Below, piece by piece: positions 7,946 to 17,462 of a stretch of DNA of 42,209 bases; positions within the stretch are counted from its first letter, which is position 1, and each line of letters begins with the position of its first letter. The notes below the pieces were generated by a model. It ran no database searches. It worked only from the letters and a program-made list of their open reading frames with translations, and was not told the DNA's origin. Position numbers and translations under genes: made by a program. Source of the stretch: Methylophilales bacterium LSUCC0135 (GTDB lineage Bacteria > Pseudomonadota > Gammaproteobacteria > Burkholderiales > Methylophilaceae); contig MCAW01000013.1 in the NCBI GenBank assembly GCA_001704575.1, positions 16,731 to 58,939 of the forward strand, in the 5' to 3' direction.

Positions 7946-8758
7946 TTATCTTGTTTTGATGGATTCGAGGACTGCGAGGCGCTTCTGCGCAGTTGGCGCC
8001 ACGTCGCTCTTGGGATATTTACTGAGTAGCAGCCGCAGGGTTTTCTTGGCGCCTTCGACATCAGATAGCTGAATCTGCGAATTGGCAATGTTGTACATGG
8101 CGTCGGGGGCTTTGGCATGATCCGGGAATTGCTGCAGCAATTTCTGCTGGGTCGCCATAGAAGCCTTGTAATTCTTCAGTGAAAACTGTGCATAGCCGAG
8201 GGCGTACTGGGCTTCGGGCACGCGAGCGCTATTCGGATAGGTTTGTAAATACTTATCAAATGCCTCGAATGCTTCCCGGTGTCTGGAGGCGGTGGCAAGC
8301 GCCTGTGCGGCTTCAAAATCACGGCTTTCAGGCGAAGCCTCCTGACTTGCATTGCTACCGTCTGTTGCCGCCTCTGCTGGCTGCGCGGCTGGAGTTGCGT
8401 TGCTTTCCAGCTGACGCAAACGCGTATCAGTATCAGCATACAAATCACGCTGACGCTGTTGGGTAATCGTAATGTTATGGTTGGCGACTTCAAGTTCGCC
8501 TTTCAAGCGGCTGAGCTCCTGATTGAGCTGCTCCACCTGGCTTAGCAAATCAAGCAGACCCTGGCCTTTGACGATGGCTTCTATCGCAGCCACACGCTCT
8601 TCCAGAGCCTGCTGACTCTTCTTTAACTCGTTAAACGCCGCCTGATTCTGGGTCTGATTTTCGGTAATTTTCTTGCGCGCTTCCTTGTCCTCCAGAAACG
8701 CGTGCGCGTTCTGTGACAATGCAAGCAAAACTACCGAACCCAGAATCAGTCGACGCAT
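7946..8758 (-). CDS. cpoB: Cell division coordinator CpoB (YbgF)
   Basis: CpoB is a periplasmic protein that links outer-membrane constriction by Tol-Pal to peptidoglycan synthesis by PBP1B. The 270-residue protein has a signal peptide (MRRLILGSVVLLALSQNAHA), a coiled-coil part (about 25-110), a Gln/Ala-rich linker and C-terminal TPR repeats. The last include YALGYAQFSLKNY and MYNIANSQIQLSD. I chose the ATG at 8758, since AGGAG lies five bases before it; a GTG at 8764 adds two residues. It follows pal, as in most tol-pal operons. Confidence 0.94.
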   Translation of the reverse strand: MRRLILGSVVLLALSQNAHAFLEDKEARKKITENQTQNQAAFNELKKSQQALEERVAAIEAIVKGQGLLDLLSQVEQLNQELSRLKGELEVANHNITITQQRQRDLYADTDTRLRQLESNATPAAQPAEAATDGSNASQEASPESRDFEAAQALATASRHREAFEAFDKYLQTYPNSARVPEAQYALGYAQFSLKNYKASMATQQKLLQQFPDHAKAPDAMYNIANSQIQLSDVEGAKKTLRLLLSKYPKSDVAPTAQKRLAVLESIKTR

Positions 8759-8770
8759 AAACACTCCTGC

Positions 8771-9307
8771 TTACTCGCCTTGATAGATGATATCGACGCG
8801 ACGGTCTTTCTGACGGCTGGTCGCATCAGTACCGGTAGCTTTTTCTTCGCCGTAGCTCACAGTCTCGATCTGCCTGTCCTGAACACCAAGAAGGTTCATC
8901 ACTTTCTTGACGGAAACAGAGCGGCGCTGACCAAGCGCGAGGTTGTATTCACGCGTACCGATTTCATCGGCATGGCCTTGCAGCACAACACTGGCACCGG
9001 CATTCTGGTTCAGGTAGCTGGCATGCGCTTCAATCAGCGGACGGAACTCGGCCTTGACCTCATCCTTGTCGAAATCGAAATAGATGCTGCGTTGGGAAAG
9101 AATGTTGTTGGGATCTTTCAACGGGTTATAAGCCAATTCCGATTCCGGTGCAGCCGCAGTAGCTGCCGGAGCCTCAGCAACAGGTGCGCTGGCAGCAGCT
9201 GCCGGAGCTTTTTCTTCTACCGGCGCAGGGGCATCTTTCATCGGTTTGCTTGAACAGGCAGTGAGCATCACTGCCAGCAAGATGGTTCCAATCAGACCTT
9301 TATTCAT
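8771..9307 (-). CDS. pal: Peptidoglycan-associated lipoprotein Pal
   Basis: Pal anchors the outer membrane to peptidoglycan and binds TolB. The 178-residue protein has a lipoprotein signal with lipobox LTAC (Cys18) and an Ala/Pro-rich linker. Its OmpA-like domain contains RSIYFDFDKDEVKAEFRPL, LQGHADEIGTREYNLALGQR and the peptidoglycan-binding Asp and Arg. The ATG at 9307 has AAGGAGAG upstream. Longer readings lack a signal peptide at the N-terminus and were refused. It lies between tolB and cpoB. Confidence 0.96.
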   Translation of the reverse strand: MNKGLIGTILLAVMLTACSSKPMKDAPAPVEEKAPAAAASAPVAEAPAATAAAPESELAYNPLKDPNNILSQRSIYFDFDKDEVKAEFRPLIEAHASYLNQNAGASVVLQGHADEIGTREYNLALGQRRSVSVKKVMNLLGVQDRQIETVSYGEEKATGTDATSRQKDRRVDIIYQGE

Positions 9308-9366
9308 TATTTCTCTCCTTGTGTTTACTAAATAGAACATATACAACTTTACAGCATAACGACCAT

Positions 9367-9383
9367 AAGGCAAAAAGTGCCTT
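9367..9383 (-). other. Small hairpin between tolB and pal
   Basis: AAGGCA and TGCCTT form a 6-bp stem with a 5-nt loop, 18 bases past the tolB stop. On the minus strand no T run follows, so it is not a full terminator. It could protect or cut the message and thereby let Pal be made in larger amounts than TolB. Confidence 0.35.
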
Positions 9384-9401
9384 GAATAAAACCTTCAAAA
9401 C

Positions 9402-10700
9402 CTAATCGACACGAGGGCCCCAGGCAGGTTCACGCACATCGCCGCCGTTATCGCTCAACCTTTGCCGCACCCGGCCATCAGACGACACTGCAGCCAGAGT
9501 ACCCTTGCCGCCCATCGAGGTCGCATAGAGAATCATGCGGCCATTCGGCGCAAAGCTGGGTGACTCGTCATTCTGCGTCTCGCTCAGCACCTGCACCTGA
9601 CCCGTCATCAGGTCCTGTATGGCAACACGGAAAATATCGCCATCGCGCTTGATAAAGGACAGCATTTTTCCATCTGGCGAAATACGCGGACTGACGTTAT
9701 AGCTGCCATCGAAGGTCATGCGCTGCACGCCGGCGCCTGTCGATGTCATGCGATAAATCTGCGGCGAGCCGCCCCGGTCGGAAGTGAAATAAATGAACTG
9801 TCCGTCAGGCGACCAAACCGGCTCGGTATCGATCGCACTGGTTCTGGTCAGTTGCTGCAAGCCGGTACCGTCTGCATTGATGGCATACACCTGCGAATTC
9901 GCACCATGCGTGAGCACGATAGCGAGACGCTTGCCATCCGGCGACCAAGACGGCGCACTGTTGTTGCCCTTGAAATTTGCCAGAACATAGCGCTGTCCGG
10001 AAACCAGAGACTGCACATAAACCACCGGTTTCTTTTTCTCAAAGGAGACATAAGCGAGTTTTGTACCATCCGGAGACCAACTCGGGGAAATGATAGGTTC
10101 GGCCGATGAAACCACGGTCTGCGGATTGAAACCATCGGCATCGGCAACCTGGAGCGAATAGCGCTTGCCCGCCTTTGATACATAAGTGATCCGGGTGGCA
10201 AATACGCCCGGCTCGCCGGTCAATTTCTCATAGATCACATCAGCAATCTTGTGTGCCGTCATGCGCAACTGGTTCGGTGCAATATTGTATTCAAGACCAG
10301 CGAGCTGGGTCTGCTTCAACACGTCGAGCAAACGGAAGGTCACCTTGAGGCGATTGCCGGGCAGGTTCTCGATGGTGCCGATGGTCAGCGCCTGCGCCTG
10401 TAGCGCAGCCCAATCCGCATAACGGACTTGCGAGATATCGGTCGGCTGATTGATCACGCCGCGCGTCTCCAGTACGCGAAACAGGCCGCTACGCTGCAAG
10501 TCAGCGCCAATAACGCTGGCCATCGCATCCTGCGGTGCAACTTTCAGGCTCGCAGGTTGTGCAAATGGAACGATCGCGATCGGAATTTGTTGCGCTGCAC
10601 CACCGACGATCTCGATGGTAAGAGCGGCATGACTGGAAAACGGCAGCATTAACGCAACAAAACCTGCAAGCAGGCACAGATATTTTCTGAGTGAATTCAT
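9402..10700 (-). CDS. tolB: Tol-Pal system periplasmic protein TolB
   Basis: TolB is the periplasmic partner of Pal and TolA. The 432-residue protein has a signal peptide ending SSHA (about 25 residues), an N-terminal domain, and a six-bladed beta-propeller. The propeller's repeats are visible as SPSWSPDGTKLAY, APSWSPDGKRLAI, EPVWSPDGQFIYF, SPRISPDGKMLSF and SPSFAPNGRMILY. Length matches E. coli TolB (430). The ATG at 10700 has no clear Shine-Dalgarno; a T-rich stretch precedes it. It lies between tolA and pal. Confidence 0.97.
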   Translation of the reverse strand: MNSLRKYLCLLAGFVALMLPFSSHAALTIEIVGGAAQQIPIAIVPFAQPASLKVAPQDAMASVIGADLQRSGLFRVLETRGVINQPTDISQVRYADWAALQAQALTIGTIENLPGNRLKVTFRLLDVLKQTQLAGLEYNIAPNQLRMTAHKIADVIYEKLTGEPGVFATRITYVSKAGKRYSLQVADADGFNPQTVVSSAEPIISPSWSPDGTKLAYVSFEKKKPVVYVQSLVSGQRYVLANFKGNNSAPSWSPDGKRLAIVLTHGANSQVYAINADGTGLQQLTRTSAIDTEPVWSPDGQFIYFTSDRGGSPQIYRMTSTGAGVQRMTFDGSYNVSPRISPDGKMLSFIKRDGDIFRVAIQDLMTGQVQVLSETQNDESPSFAPNGRMILYATSMGGKGTLAAVSSDGRVRQRLSDNGGDVREPAWGPRVD

Positions 10701-10780
10701 AAAAAAATTAGTAATGAAAAATGATGCAAAGTTCCCCTGTGCGAAGTGACATGCACAAGACCCGTTAGCTGCAGACAGTA

Positions 10781-11551
10781 TTACCGGTTTGGATGAAACT
10801 TGAGTTTCAAATCCCTGAATTGCGCAAATAAATCAGGCTGCGGCGGCACGGGGAGCGGCTGCGCAAGAAGAATGGCGCGCTCCACCGATTCATCGCATGC
10901 ACTCATGCCACTACCTTTCAGGAGCCGCGGCGTACCGATCACATCCCCGGTTGGCGCCAGCGATATTGCAAACTGCAGCTCAGGATCGCCGGTGCCGCAT
11001 AATTGTGAATTGACGTTGCGGCGTATTTTGTTGTTGATCATGTTGATATATTTATCGACTTCACCCTGATTCACTACCGGCGCCGTCTGGGGACCCGGCG
11101 GGCTTGCCGCGGCAGGCTTCGCAGCCTCCTCTTCCAGCATGGCCCGCTTGAGTTCTTCCAGTGCTTTCTTCTGGCGTTCTTCTTCCAGGCGTTTTTTCTT
11201 GTCTTCCTGGTCTTTAATTTTGGGATCCGGCTTCTTAGCCTCGACCTTGGGTTTTGGTACTTCCTTCTTCACCTGAATCTCAGCTTTGGGTTCCGGCTGC
11301 GGTTCCGGTTCCGGTTCCGGCTTTGGCTCTTGCACCGGCGGCTTCGGTTCGATTTTTGGCGGTTCCATCACAGGCTTGGGCATTACCGGCTTCACGGGCA
11401 ATTCGTCCCATAACTCGACCGTCGCAATACTGGCCGGTTGCACCACCTTCCAGTTGAACGAAACCACCAGCACCGCCAGCAGAACGACATGCACCAGCAG
11501 CGACAACGCCCCCGCTTTCAGCGCGACCGGATTCTCATGCGAACGTATCAT
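10781..11551 (-). CDS. tolA: Cell envelope protein TolA (TonB-like)
   Basis: TolA spans the periplasm and carries energy from TolQR to Pal. The 256-residue protein has a short N-terminal tail, one membrane helix (about 14-32), and a Pro/Lys/Glu-rich linker (about 55-115). A Lys/Glu helical stretch (KKKRLEEERQKKALEELKR region) precedes a C-terminal TolA/TonB domain with LCGTGDPELQFAISL. E. coli TolA has 421 residues, so the middle helix is much shorter here. A hexamer DNA repeat lies inside the linker at 11291-11326. It directly follows tolR. Confidence 0.93.
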   Translation of the reverse strand: MIRSHENPVALKAGALSLLVHVVLLAVLVVSFNWKVVQPASIATVELWDELPVKPVMPKPVMEPPKIEPKPPVQEPKPEPEPEPQPEPKAEIQVKKEVPKPKVEAKKPDPKIKDQEDKKKRLEEERQKKALEELKRAMLEEEAAKPAAASPPGPQTAPVVNQGEVDKYINMINNKIRRNVNSQLCGTGDPELQFAISLAPTGDVIGTPRLLKGSGMSACDESVERAILLAQPLPVPPQPDLFAQFRDLKLKFHPNR

Positions 11552-11555
11552 AAGC

Positions 11556-11957
11556 TCAGTTGGTAACAGGGCTGAGCAGCAGGCCGACTTTTTCGACCTG
11601 GCCCTGCTTCATCAAATCCATAATAGCGATGACTTCACCATAGTTGACGCTTTTGTCCGCCGCAATCACGACGGAACGCTGCGGATCTTTTTCCAGCTGG
11701 GTTCGCACGGCGAACAGCAACTCGTCGCGTTGCATCAACTTGCCATCCAGTTCGATGCGCTTGTCCGCCTTTACGCTCAGCACCAAGGGCGGGCTGACCG
11801 GTTGTTTCAACGCCTGGCCGACACTCGGCAACTCGACCACACCGGGATTGGTCATCGGCGCCGTGACCATGAAGATTACCAGTAGCACCAGCGTGACGTC
11901 GATGTATGGCACGACGTTGATCTGGTTCATCATGCGGCGCGATTTGCGGCGGCTCAT
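11556..11957 (-). CDS. tolR: Tol system proton-channel subunit TolR (ExbD family)
   Basis: TolR and TolQ form the inner-membrane motor driven by protons. The 133-residue protein begins MSRRKSRRMMNQINVVPYID. It has one membrane helix with the conserved aspartate (YIDVTLVLLVIFMV) and a periplasmic domain ending in an alternating sequence (KVGLLLSPVTN). Length is close to E. coli TolR (142). The ATG at 11957 starts three bases after the tolQ stop. Confidence 0.95.
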   Translation of the reverse strand: MSRRKSRRMMNQINVVPYIDVTLVLLVIFMVTAPMTNPGVVELPSVGQALKQPVSPPLVLSVKADKRIELDGKLMQRDELLFAVRTQLEKDPQRSVVIAADKSVNYGEVIAIMDLMKQGQVEKVGLLLSPVTN

Positions 11958-11960
11958 GGC

Positions 11961-12650
11961 CTAGGCCTTCCGTTGCAGGATATTGGTGAATTCTTCCATG
12001 AAGCTTTCATAGCGCACGGATAGCCGGTCAACGGAGGAAGCAAAACGGTTATAGGCAATCACTGCCGGGATAGCGGCAAACAGACCAATCGCGGTGGCAA
12101 TCAGCGCCTCGGCAATACCGGGCGCGACTTGCGACAATGTGGCCTGCGCGGTGTTGGCCAGCCCTAGAAAGGCATTCATGATACCCCAGACCGTACCGAG
12201 CAGACCGATGTAGGGACTGACAGAACCGACCGAAGCCAGAAACGGCAGATGGGCGTCGAGGTCATCCATTTCGCGGTTATAAGCAGCGCGCATGGCGCGG
12301 CGCGAGCCTTCCATGATATCGCTGACTTCGAGTCCGCCCTGACGCTTTAGTCTGGCGTATTCCTTGAAACCCGCCTCGAACATGCTGGCGATTCCCTGCG
12401 GTTTTCTGCGGCCGGCCGTGACACTTTCGTACAAGAGGTTGAGGTCGCCGCCGGTCCAGAACTTGTTCTCGAAATCCTCGGCTTCCTGGTCCGAACGTTT
12501 GAGGGTAAAGAACTTGATGAAGATATACCACCATGACACAAGCGACGCCAGCACCAGGATCAGCATCACCAGCTGTACCGGCACGCTGGCGCCGGAAATC
12601 AGGGCAACAATCGACATATCGGTGGTTGCATGTAAATCAGTCGGGTTCAT
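11961..12650 (-). CDS. tolQ: Tol system proton-channel subunit TolQ
   Basis: TolQ is the MotA/ExbB-like subunit of the motor. The 229-residue protein has three hydrophobic segments (about 20-42, 135-160 and 172-195). It shows the conserved LASVGSVSPYIGLLGTVWGI and AEALIATAIGLFAAIPAVIAYN, which carry the channel threonines. Length equals E. coli TolQ (230). The ATG at 12650 begins MNPTDLHATTDMSIVALI. It follows ybgC, matching ybgC-tolQRAB-pal-cpoB order. Confidence 0.96.
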   Translation of the reverse strand: MNPTDLHATTDMSIVALISGASVPVQLVMLILVLASLVSWWYIFIKFFTLKRSDQEAEDFENKFWTGGDLNLLYESVTAGRRKPQGIASMFEAGFKEYARLKRQGGLEVSDIMEGSRRAMRAAYNREMDDLDAHLPFLASVGSVSPYIGLLGTVWGIMNAFLGLANTAQATLSQVAPGIAEALIATAIGLFAAIPAVIAYNRFASSVDRLSVRYESFMEEFTNILQRKA

Positions 12651-12686
12651 TCAGGCTCCATTGTTTGCTAGATGATTACTTTGCTT

Positions 12687-13103
12687 TTATTGTGCGGCGT
12701 TTTCGATCAGACCACGCACGGATGAGGGAATGCTGACTGGTTTGAAATCAGCAGCATTGACGCAAACCACCTCGACTTCGGCTTCGGTCAGGATTTCCTG
12801 CTGCCGGTAAATCTTCTGCTCGAACACCAATAAACTTCTGCCCACCCTGTCAAGAACGGTCACCACATCCAGCGCGTCGTTGAATTCTGCAGCGCGCCTG
12901 TATTGTAGCGTAATCGCACGCACAACGAAGATGACGCCCAGCGTGCTTTTCAGTTCCGTCTGCTCAACGCCGAGACTGCGTAACCACTCGGTACGCGCGC
13001 GTTCCATGAATTTCAGGTAATTGGCGTGATAAACCACGCCGCCGCCGTCAGTATCTTCGTGATAGACCCTGACCGGCCAATCGAATCGCATCATTCCTGC
13101 CAT
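12687..13103 (-). CDS. ybgC: Tol-Pal-associated acyl-CoA thioesterase YbgC
   Basis: YbgC is a hotdog-fold thioesterase that acts on acyl-CoA or acyl-carrier proteins and may influence phospholipid synthesis. The protein has up to 138 residues, with [34 protein letters not shown] at the N-terminus (the catalytic Asp lies in HEDTDGGG). The start is uncertain: ATG at 13103, or ATGs at 13094 and 13091 (MMRFDW) which overlap the ruvB stop. The last two fit the E. coli start better. All share overlap or contact with ruvB. Confidence 0.92.
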   Translation of the reverse strand: MAGMMRFDWPVRVYHEDTDGGGVVYHANYLKFMERARTEWLRSLGVEQTELKSTLGVIFVVRAITLQYRRAAEFNDALDVVTVLDRVGRSLLVFEQKIYRQQEILTEAEVEVVCVNAADFKPVSIPSSVRGLIENAAQ

Positions 13104-14128
13104 AGCGTACCGCTCGCCAATGCCGCCGGCACAGGCAAACCGAAATGCTGATAAGCCAGCTGCGTCGCCACCCGTCCGCGCGGCGTGCGCATCAGATAGC
13201 CCTGCTGGATCAGATAAGGTTCCAGCACATCTTCTATCGTATCGCGCTCCTCGCCGATCGCTGCTGCCAGGTTATCAAGCCCGACCGGGCCGCCGCCGAA
13301 TTTTTCCAGCACTGCCTGCAACAGCTTTCTGTCCATCACATCGAAACCGAGCTGATCGACATCCAGCATTTTCAGTGCCGCATCGGCAATCTCGGGACTG
13401 ACCGTGCCATTGCTCTTGACCTGTGCGTAATCGCGCACCCGGCGCAACAACCGGTTGGCAATGCGCGGCGTTCCGCGCGAGCGTTTTGCGATTTCCAGCG
13501 CACCGGCTTCCTGCATCGGCACTTCCAGCAAGTCAGCTGAGCGATGGACGATACGCCCCAATTCTTCTGCCGTATAAAATTCCAGCCGGGAAACAATACC
13601 GAAACGGTCGCGCAACGGATTGGTCAGCATACCGGCGCGCGTGGTCGCGCCGACCAAGGTAAACGGCGGCAAGTCGAGACGCACGGAGCGCGCTGCAGGA
13701 CCTTCACCGATCATGATATCGAGCCGGTAATCCTCCATCGCCGGATAGAGTATCTCCTCCACCACCGGCGACAGACGGTGAATCTCGTCGATAAACAGCA
13801 CGTCATTGGGTTCAAGATTGGTCAGCAGCGCCGCCAGGTCGCCAGCGCGCTCGAGAACGGGGCCGGAAGTCTGGCGCAGATTGACGCCCATTTCGCGTGC
13901 GATGATATGAGCCAGCGTGGTTTTACCGAGCCCGGGCGGGCCGAACAGCAAGACATGGTCGAGCGCTTCGGAACGGCCGCGCGCCGCGTTGATAAAAATC
14001 TCCAGCTGGCCGCGCGCCTTTTGCTGACCGATATATTCATCCAGCACCTTGGGCCGCAACGCACGCTCCATCGCCTCTTCCTGCGGATTTTGTGCTGCCG
14101 GGGCAATCAAACGGTCGGTTTCTATCAT
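13091..14128 (-). CDS. ruvB: Holliday junction branch migration ATPase RuvB
   Basis: RuvB is the hexameric AAA+ motor that drives Holliday-junction branch migration with RuvA. The 345-residue protein has Walker A GPPGLGKT (63-70), Walker B DEIH (114-117), sensor [18 protein letters not shown] and the C-terminal winged helix ([12 protein letters not shown]). Length matches E. coli RuvB (336). ATG at 14128. It follows ruvA by 14 bases and overlaps ybgC. Confidence 0.97.
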   Translation of the reverse strand: MIETDRLIAPAAQNPQEEAMERALRPKVLDEYIGQQKARGQLEIFINAARGRSEALDHVLLFGPPGLGKTTLAHIIAREMGVNLRQTSGPVLERAGDLAALLTNLEPNDVLFIDEIHRLSPVVEEILYPAMEDYRLDIMIGEGPAARSVRLDLPPFTLVGATTRAGMLTNPLRDRFGIVSRLEFYTAEELGRIVHRSADLLEVPMQEAGALEIAKRSRGTPRIANRLLRRVRDYAQVKSNGTVSPEIADAALKMLDVDQLGFDVMDRKLLQAVLEKFGGGPVGLDNLAAAIGEERDTIEDVLEPYLIQQGYLMRTPRGRVATQLAYQHFGLPVPAALASGTLWQE

Positions 14129-14142
14129 CGCTCGATCTCCGC

Positions 14143-14724
14143 TCAGGTTCTGGAAAGCGACTTCAGCGCCTGCTTGATGCCATCGGCGACGGCAATATCC
14201 GCCGGTAACGGCTTGACCGCTGCAAGGGCTTCGCGCTCGTTGTAGCCCAGCGCCAACAGGGCATTCAGCACATCCGCACCAGTCGATTTGGCTGACGCAC
14301 CCTGACTCGCGCTCACGCCCTCAATCGAGAATTTATCCTTTAATTCCAACAGCAGTCGCTCGGCAGTTTTCTTGCCGACTCCCGGCACTCGCGTCAGCAA
14401 GGCTGCATCCTGCAGGGCAACCGCCTGCGCAAGATCGTCGACCGACAGGCCGCTCAGTATCGAAAGCGCGGATTTGGCACCGACACCATTGACCTTCAAA
14501 AGCTGGCGGAAAGTTGCGCGCTCTCGCTCGCTGCCAAAGCCGTAGAGCAGCTGCGCATCCTCGCGTACGATGAACTGGGTCAGCAGCACAATCTTTTCAC
14601 CGGTGGCCGGCAGATTGTAGAAAGTACTCATCGGCACTTCGCATTCATAGCCAACGCCGTTGACATCGATCAGCACCAGGGGCGGCGTTTTTTCAAGCAG
14701 AACACCATGCAGGCGACCGATCAT
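14143..14724 (-). CDS. ruvA: Holliday junction DNA helicase subunit RuvA
   Basis: RuvA tetramers bind the four-way junction and load RuvB. The 193-residue protein begins [20 protein letters not shown]. It has an OB-fold, a helix-hairpin-helix part ([32 protein letters not shown]) and a C-terminal RuvB-binding domain with [15 protein letters not shown]. Length matches E. coli RuvA (203). The order ruvC-ruvA-ruvB is the usual operon. Confidence 0.97.
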   Translation of the reverse strand: MIGRLHGVLLEKTPPLVLIDVNGVGYECEVPMSTFYNLPATGEKIVLLTQFIVREDAQLLYGFGSERERATFRQLLKVNGVGAKSALSILSGLSVDDLAQAVALQDAALLTRVPGVGKKTAERLLLELKDKFSIEGVSASQGASAKSTGADVLNALLALGYNEREALAAVKPLPADIAVADGIKQALKSLSRT

Positions 14725-14765
14725 GACTGGATTCCGGAAAATAAGTTAGGAAATGAATTCACAGG

Positions 14766-15308
14766 CTATATTAGCCTACCGCCACGCACACGAAAACCTG
14801 CCGTCGCCAGCCTGCCCAAACCCTGGCCGCCATGTGCATGGCAAATCGCGCAAGCCAGCGCATCAGCAGAATCCGGACTCGGATTGGCAGGCAGCTTGAG
14901 CAGGCGCTTGACCATTTCCTGCACCTGCTCTTTGGCGGCATGGCCGTTGCCGACCACTGACTGCTTGACCTGCAGGGCGGTATATTCGGCCACCGGCAAC
15001 TTCCGCAACACGGCAGCGCTGATGGCGGCACCGCGTGCCTGACCGAGCAAAAGCGTGGATTGCGGATTGACGTTGACGAAGACTTTTTCAACAGCAGCCT
15101 GTTGTGGCGCATAGGTATCGATGACTTCGAACAGACTGTCCAGTATGATTTTCAGACGCGTCGGCAGATCCTCGATCTCCGCGCCCTTGCCGGAAGTGGT
15201 CTTGATGGTACCGCTGGCGATGTAAGAGAGTTTTTCGCCGCTTTTCTCGATGATGCCGAAACCGGTTTGTCGAAGGCCGGGGTCAATACCGAGTATGCGG
15301 CTGGTCAT
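14766..15308 (-). CDS. ruvC: Crossover junction endodeoxyribonuclease RuvC
   Basis: RuvC cuts Holliday junctions. From the ATG at 15308 it has 180 residues, with the four metal-binding acids visible: D9 (GIDPG), E74 (VEKVF), D146 and D149 (DSADA). A GTG at 15311 would add one residue. The ATG shares one base with the yebC stop (TGATG), so reinitiation is likely. Length is close to E. coli RuvC (173). Confidence 0.97.
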   Translation of the reverse strand: MTSRILGIDPGLRQTGFGIIEKSGEKLSYIASGTIKTTSGKGAEIEDLPTRLKIILDSLFEVIDTYAPQQAAVEKVFVNVNPQSTLLLGQARGAAISAAVLRKLPVAEYTALQVKQSVVGNGHAAKEQVQEMVKRLLKLPANPSPDSADALACAICHAHGGQGLGRLATAGFRVRGGRLI

Positions 15309-16033
15309 CACTCTTCCATGACTGCCGAGGTATACACTTCCTGCACGTCATCGAGGTCATCCAGCGCATCCAGCAGCTTCTGCATCCTCACTGCATCATC
15401 GCCGCTGAATACGGTGTCGGTCGAGGCTTTCATGGTCACTTCACTATGCACGGGTTTCAACCCGGCCGCTTCGAGCGCATCCTTGACCGCCTGGAAATCG
15501 TTGGGCTGGGTAATGACTTCGATACTGCCGTCTTCGTCCGTAATGATGTCCTCGGCACCTGCTTCGAGCGCAACTTCCATCACGCGGTCTTCGCTGGCAC
15601 CCGGCTCAAACAGAATGACCCCACAGTGCTTGAACATGAAGGCAACGGAACCATCGGTACCGAGATTACCACCGTATTTGCTGAAAGCGTGTCGCACGTC
15701 GGCAACCGTGCGCTGTTTGTTGTCTGTCAGGCAATCGACCATGACCGCAGCACCGCCGATGCCATAACCCTCGTAACGCACTTCTTCATAGTTGACGCCT
15801 TCCAGCGTGCCGGAGCCGCGCTTGATGGCGTTTTCGATGTTGTCCTTGGGCATGGACTCGCTTTTGGCCTTGTCCACCGCCATGCGCAATCTTGGATTGG
15901 TTGCCACATCACCGCCGCCCATGCGGGCAGCCACGGTAATTTCCTTGATCAATCGCGTGAAGATTTTCCCGCGCTTTGCATCCTGACGGCCCTTACGATG
16001 CTGAATGTTCGCCCACTTGGAATGTCCTGCCAT
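15308..16033 (-). CDS. yebC: YebC/PmpR-type protein (TACO1 family)
   Basis: The 241-residue protein starts [21 protein letters not shown] and contains [17 protein letters not shown] and FMFKHCGVI, which define YebC. These proteins are best known as DNA-binding regulators, and recent work links the family to translation of proline-rich stretches. The dual view should be kept in mind. It lies upstream of ruvC as in many proteobacteria. The ATG at 16033 is unambiguous. Confidence 0.95.
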   Translation of the reverse strand: MAGHSKWANIQHRKGRQDAKRGKIFTRLIKEITVAARMGGGDVATNPRLRMAVDKAKSESMPKDNIENAIKRGSGTLEGVNYEEVRYEGYGIGGAAVMVDCLTDNKQRTVADVRHAFSKYGGNLGTDGSVAFMFKHCGVILFEPGASEDRVMEVALEAGAEDIITDEDGSIEVITQPNDFQAVKDALEAAGLKPVHSEVTMKASTDTVFSGDDAVRMQKLLDALDDLDDVQEVYTSAVMEE

Positions 16034-16087
16034 GATCTACCCTGATTGCTGACTGAAATTTTCAGGATTTTAACATATCGGCCGGTC

Positions 16088-17002
16088 TCATTCCTGCGCC
16101 ATCGCCGGGTCGATCTGCTGATGTTTCTTCATGCCTCGTGCCGAAATGATGATGAGCGAAGTAACGATCAACAGCATGCCCCAGAGTTCGCCGGTACCGG
16201 GCTGTTCTTCCAGTTCCCACCAGTCTGCGACAACGCCGATCACCGGCGCCAGCAAGGTCACCATGCTGGCCACTCCGGCTTCCAGCCGGTGCAAGGCATA
16301 CAGCCACAAGAGCCAGGCCAGCGCATTGCAGAACACCGCGTTGAAAACCACGGCGCCGATGAAGTACGGCGTCCAGTCTATCGGCGGCGCCGGTATCAGC
16401 AATGCAGCAACCACGATGGGCAAAGAGCCGAACAGCATCTGCCAGGCGGTGAGCGAGAGCAGGTCAAGTCCGGGCGCACGGTGATGCAGCTTTTTCGCCA
16501 GCATCACCGCCAGCGCCCAGCTGATGCCTGCCAGCACTGCCAACGCCATGCTGAACTGGTCGGTGCCGAGATGCAGCGGGTCGAGAATGAACAACAGTCC
16601 CATGACGGCAAGCAGCGCAGCCAGCCATTGCGAACCCTGAATCTTCTCGCCCAGCAGCGGCCAGGCCATGATCATTACCCAGAACGGCATGGTGTAAGTC
16701 AACACAGCGGTCTTGCCTGCGCCGCCCTCCACCAGTGCCCAGATGATCAAGCCGGTAAAGCCGCTGGTCTGCAACAGGCCTAGCACGATCAGGGTAGGCA
16801 CTTCGCGCGGGCGTATCGGCCTGCGCGTGACAATTATCAAACCCAACAGGCAGATGGCTCCGAGAAAGGTACGTAGTGCACCGAACTGGAACGGGCCGGA
16901 ATCCAGCAAGGCATTCTTCATTACGACCCAGTTGTAGCCCCACAGAATCGAGAGCAGCAACAGCGCCATGAATGCGCGAAAGCGGTTCGAAGACCAGGGC
17001 AT
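16088..17002 (-). CDS. EamA-family (DMT superfamily) membrane transporter
   Basis: The 304-residue protein has ten hydrophobic segments in two repeated halves, as in EamA/RhaT-type exporters. The first half starts LLLLSILWGYNWVVMKNALL, and the second half contains WALAVMLAKKLHHRAPGLD. The conserved Trp-Gly near the first helix and Trp in the second repeat are present. Substrate is not predictable; relatives export amino acids or other metabolites. It ends a presumed three-gene unit with the NTF2-like gene (22 bases upstream) and marR, so a MarR ligand may be its cargo. That link is inference. Confidence 0.88.
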   Translation of the reverse strand: MPWSSNRFRAFMALLLLSILWGYNWVVMKNALLDSGPFQFGALRTFLGAICLLGLIIVTRRPIRPREVPTLIVLGLLQTSGFTGLIIWALVEGGAGKTAVLTYTMPFWVMIMAWPLLGEKIQGSQWLAALLAVMGLLFILDPLHLGTDQFSMALAVLAGISWALAVMLAKKLHHRAPGLDLLSLTAWQMLFGSLPIVVAALLIPAPPIDWTPYFIGAVVFNAVFCNALAWLLWLYALHRLEAGVASMVTLLAPVIGVVADWWELEEQPGTGELWGMLLIVTSLIIISARGMKKHQQIDPAMAQE

Positions 17003-17024
17003 GTTCAGCGTTCTGTCGTTGACA

Positions 17025-17405
17025 TCAATTCCAGATGTGTGTCAGTGCCTTCCAGCTGCCATCAGCCTGACGGCGGTACAGCACGTGCAGATTGCCGCTG
17101 AAAGTCTGTCGCTGACCTTGTGCATCAACCATGGCAGCACTCCAGAGGCCGCGCTGAAAAGCAAGATTGCCGTCAACGCCTGCTTCAAGCAATTCGATCT
17201 TGTGATCGATGATGCCGAGAGCGATGGTATCAGTCCAGAATTGCAGGATCGCCTGACCGCCGCTGACCTGTGCAGCGCCTGCCGGCAGCACTGTAGCTGC
17301 ATCGTCATAAAGCGCAGCGACGGCAGCCGGCTGCTTGGCGTTGAAAGCCCCGTCCCAGCGGCTGTTGATATCGAGGATGTTGTTACGGATGTCATTGTCT
17401 TGCAT
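17025..17405 (-). CDS. SnoaL/NTF2-like fold protein (DUF4440-type)
   Basis: The 126-residue protein has the pattern of small NTF2-like domains: an N-terminal helix with NSRWDGAFNAKQPAAVAALYDDAATVLPAG, then beta strands ending LHVLYRRQADGSWKALTHIW. Such proteins are often enzymes or ligand binders with a deep pocket, but no catalytic residues can be named here. I chose the ATG at 17405 (MQDNDIR), which has AGGAG seven bases before it; a start at 17438 would add 11 residues. It lies between marR and the EamA gene. Confidence 0.8.
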   Translation of the reverse strand: MQDNDIRNNILDINSRWDGAFNAKQPAAVAALYDDAATVLPAGAAQVSGGQAILQFWTDTIALGIIDHKIELLEAGVDGNLAFQRGLWSAAMVDAQGQRQTFSGNLHVLYRRQADGSWKALTHIWN

Positions 17406-17462
17406 GGCTTGCTCCTTGGTAAAAATTCGGTTTGTCATCGCACGGGGAGTATCCCGGCGCAG

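Noticed and set aside
16052..16064. CTGAAATTTTCAG as a terminator between the EamA gene and yebC
   Set aside because: The stem is only about five base pairs with no loop of normal size and no good T run on the minus strand.
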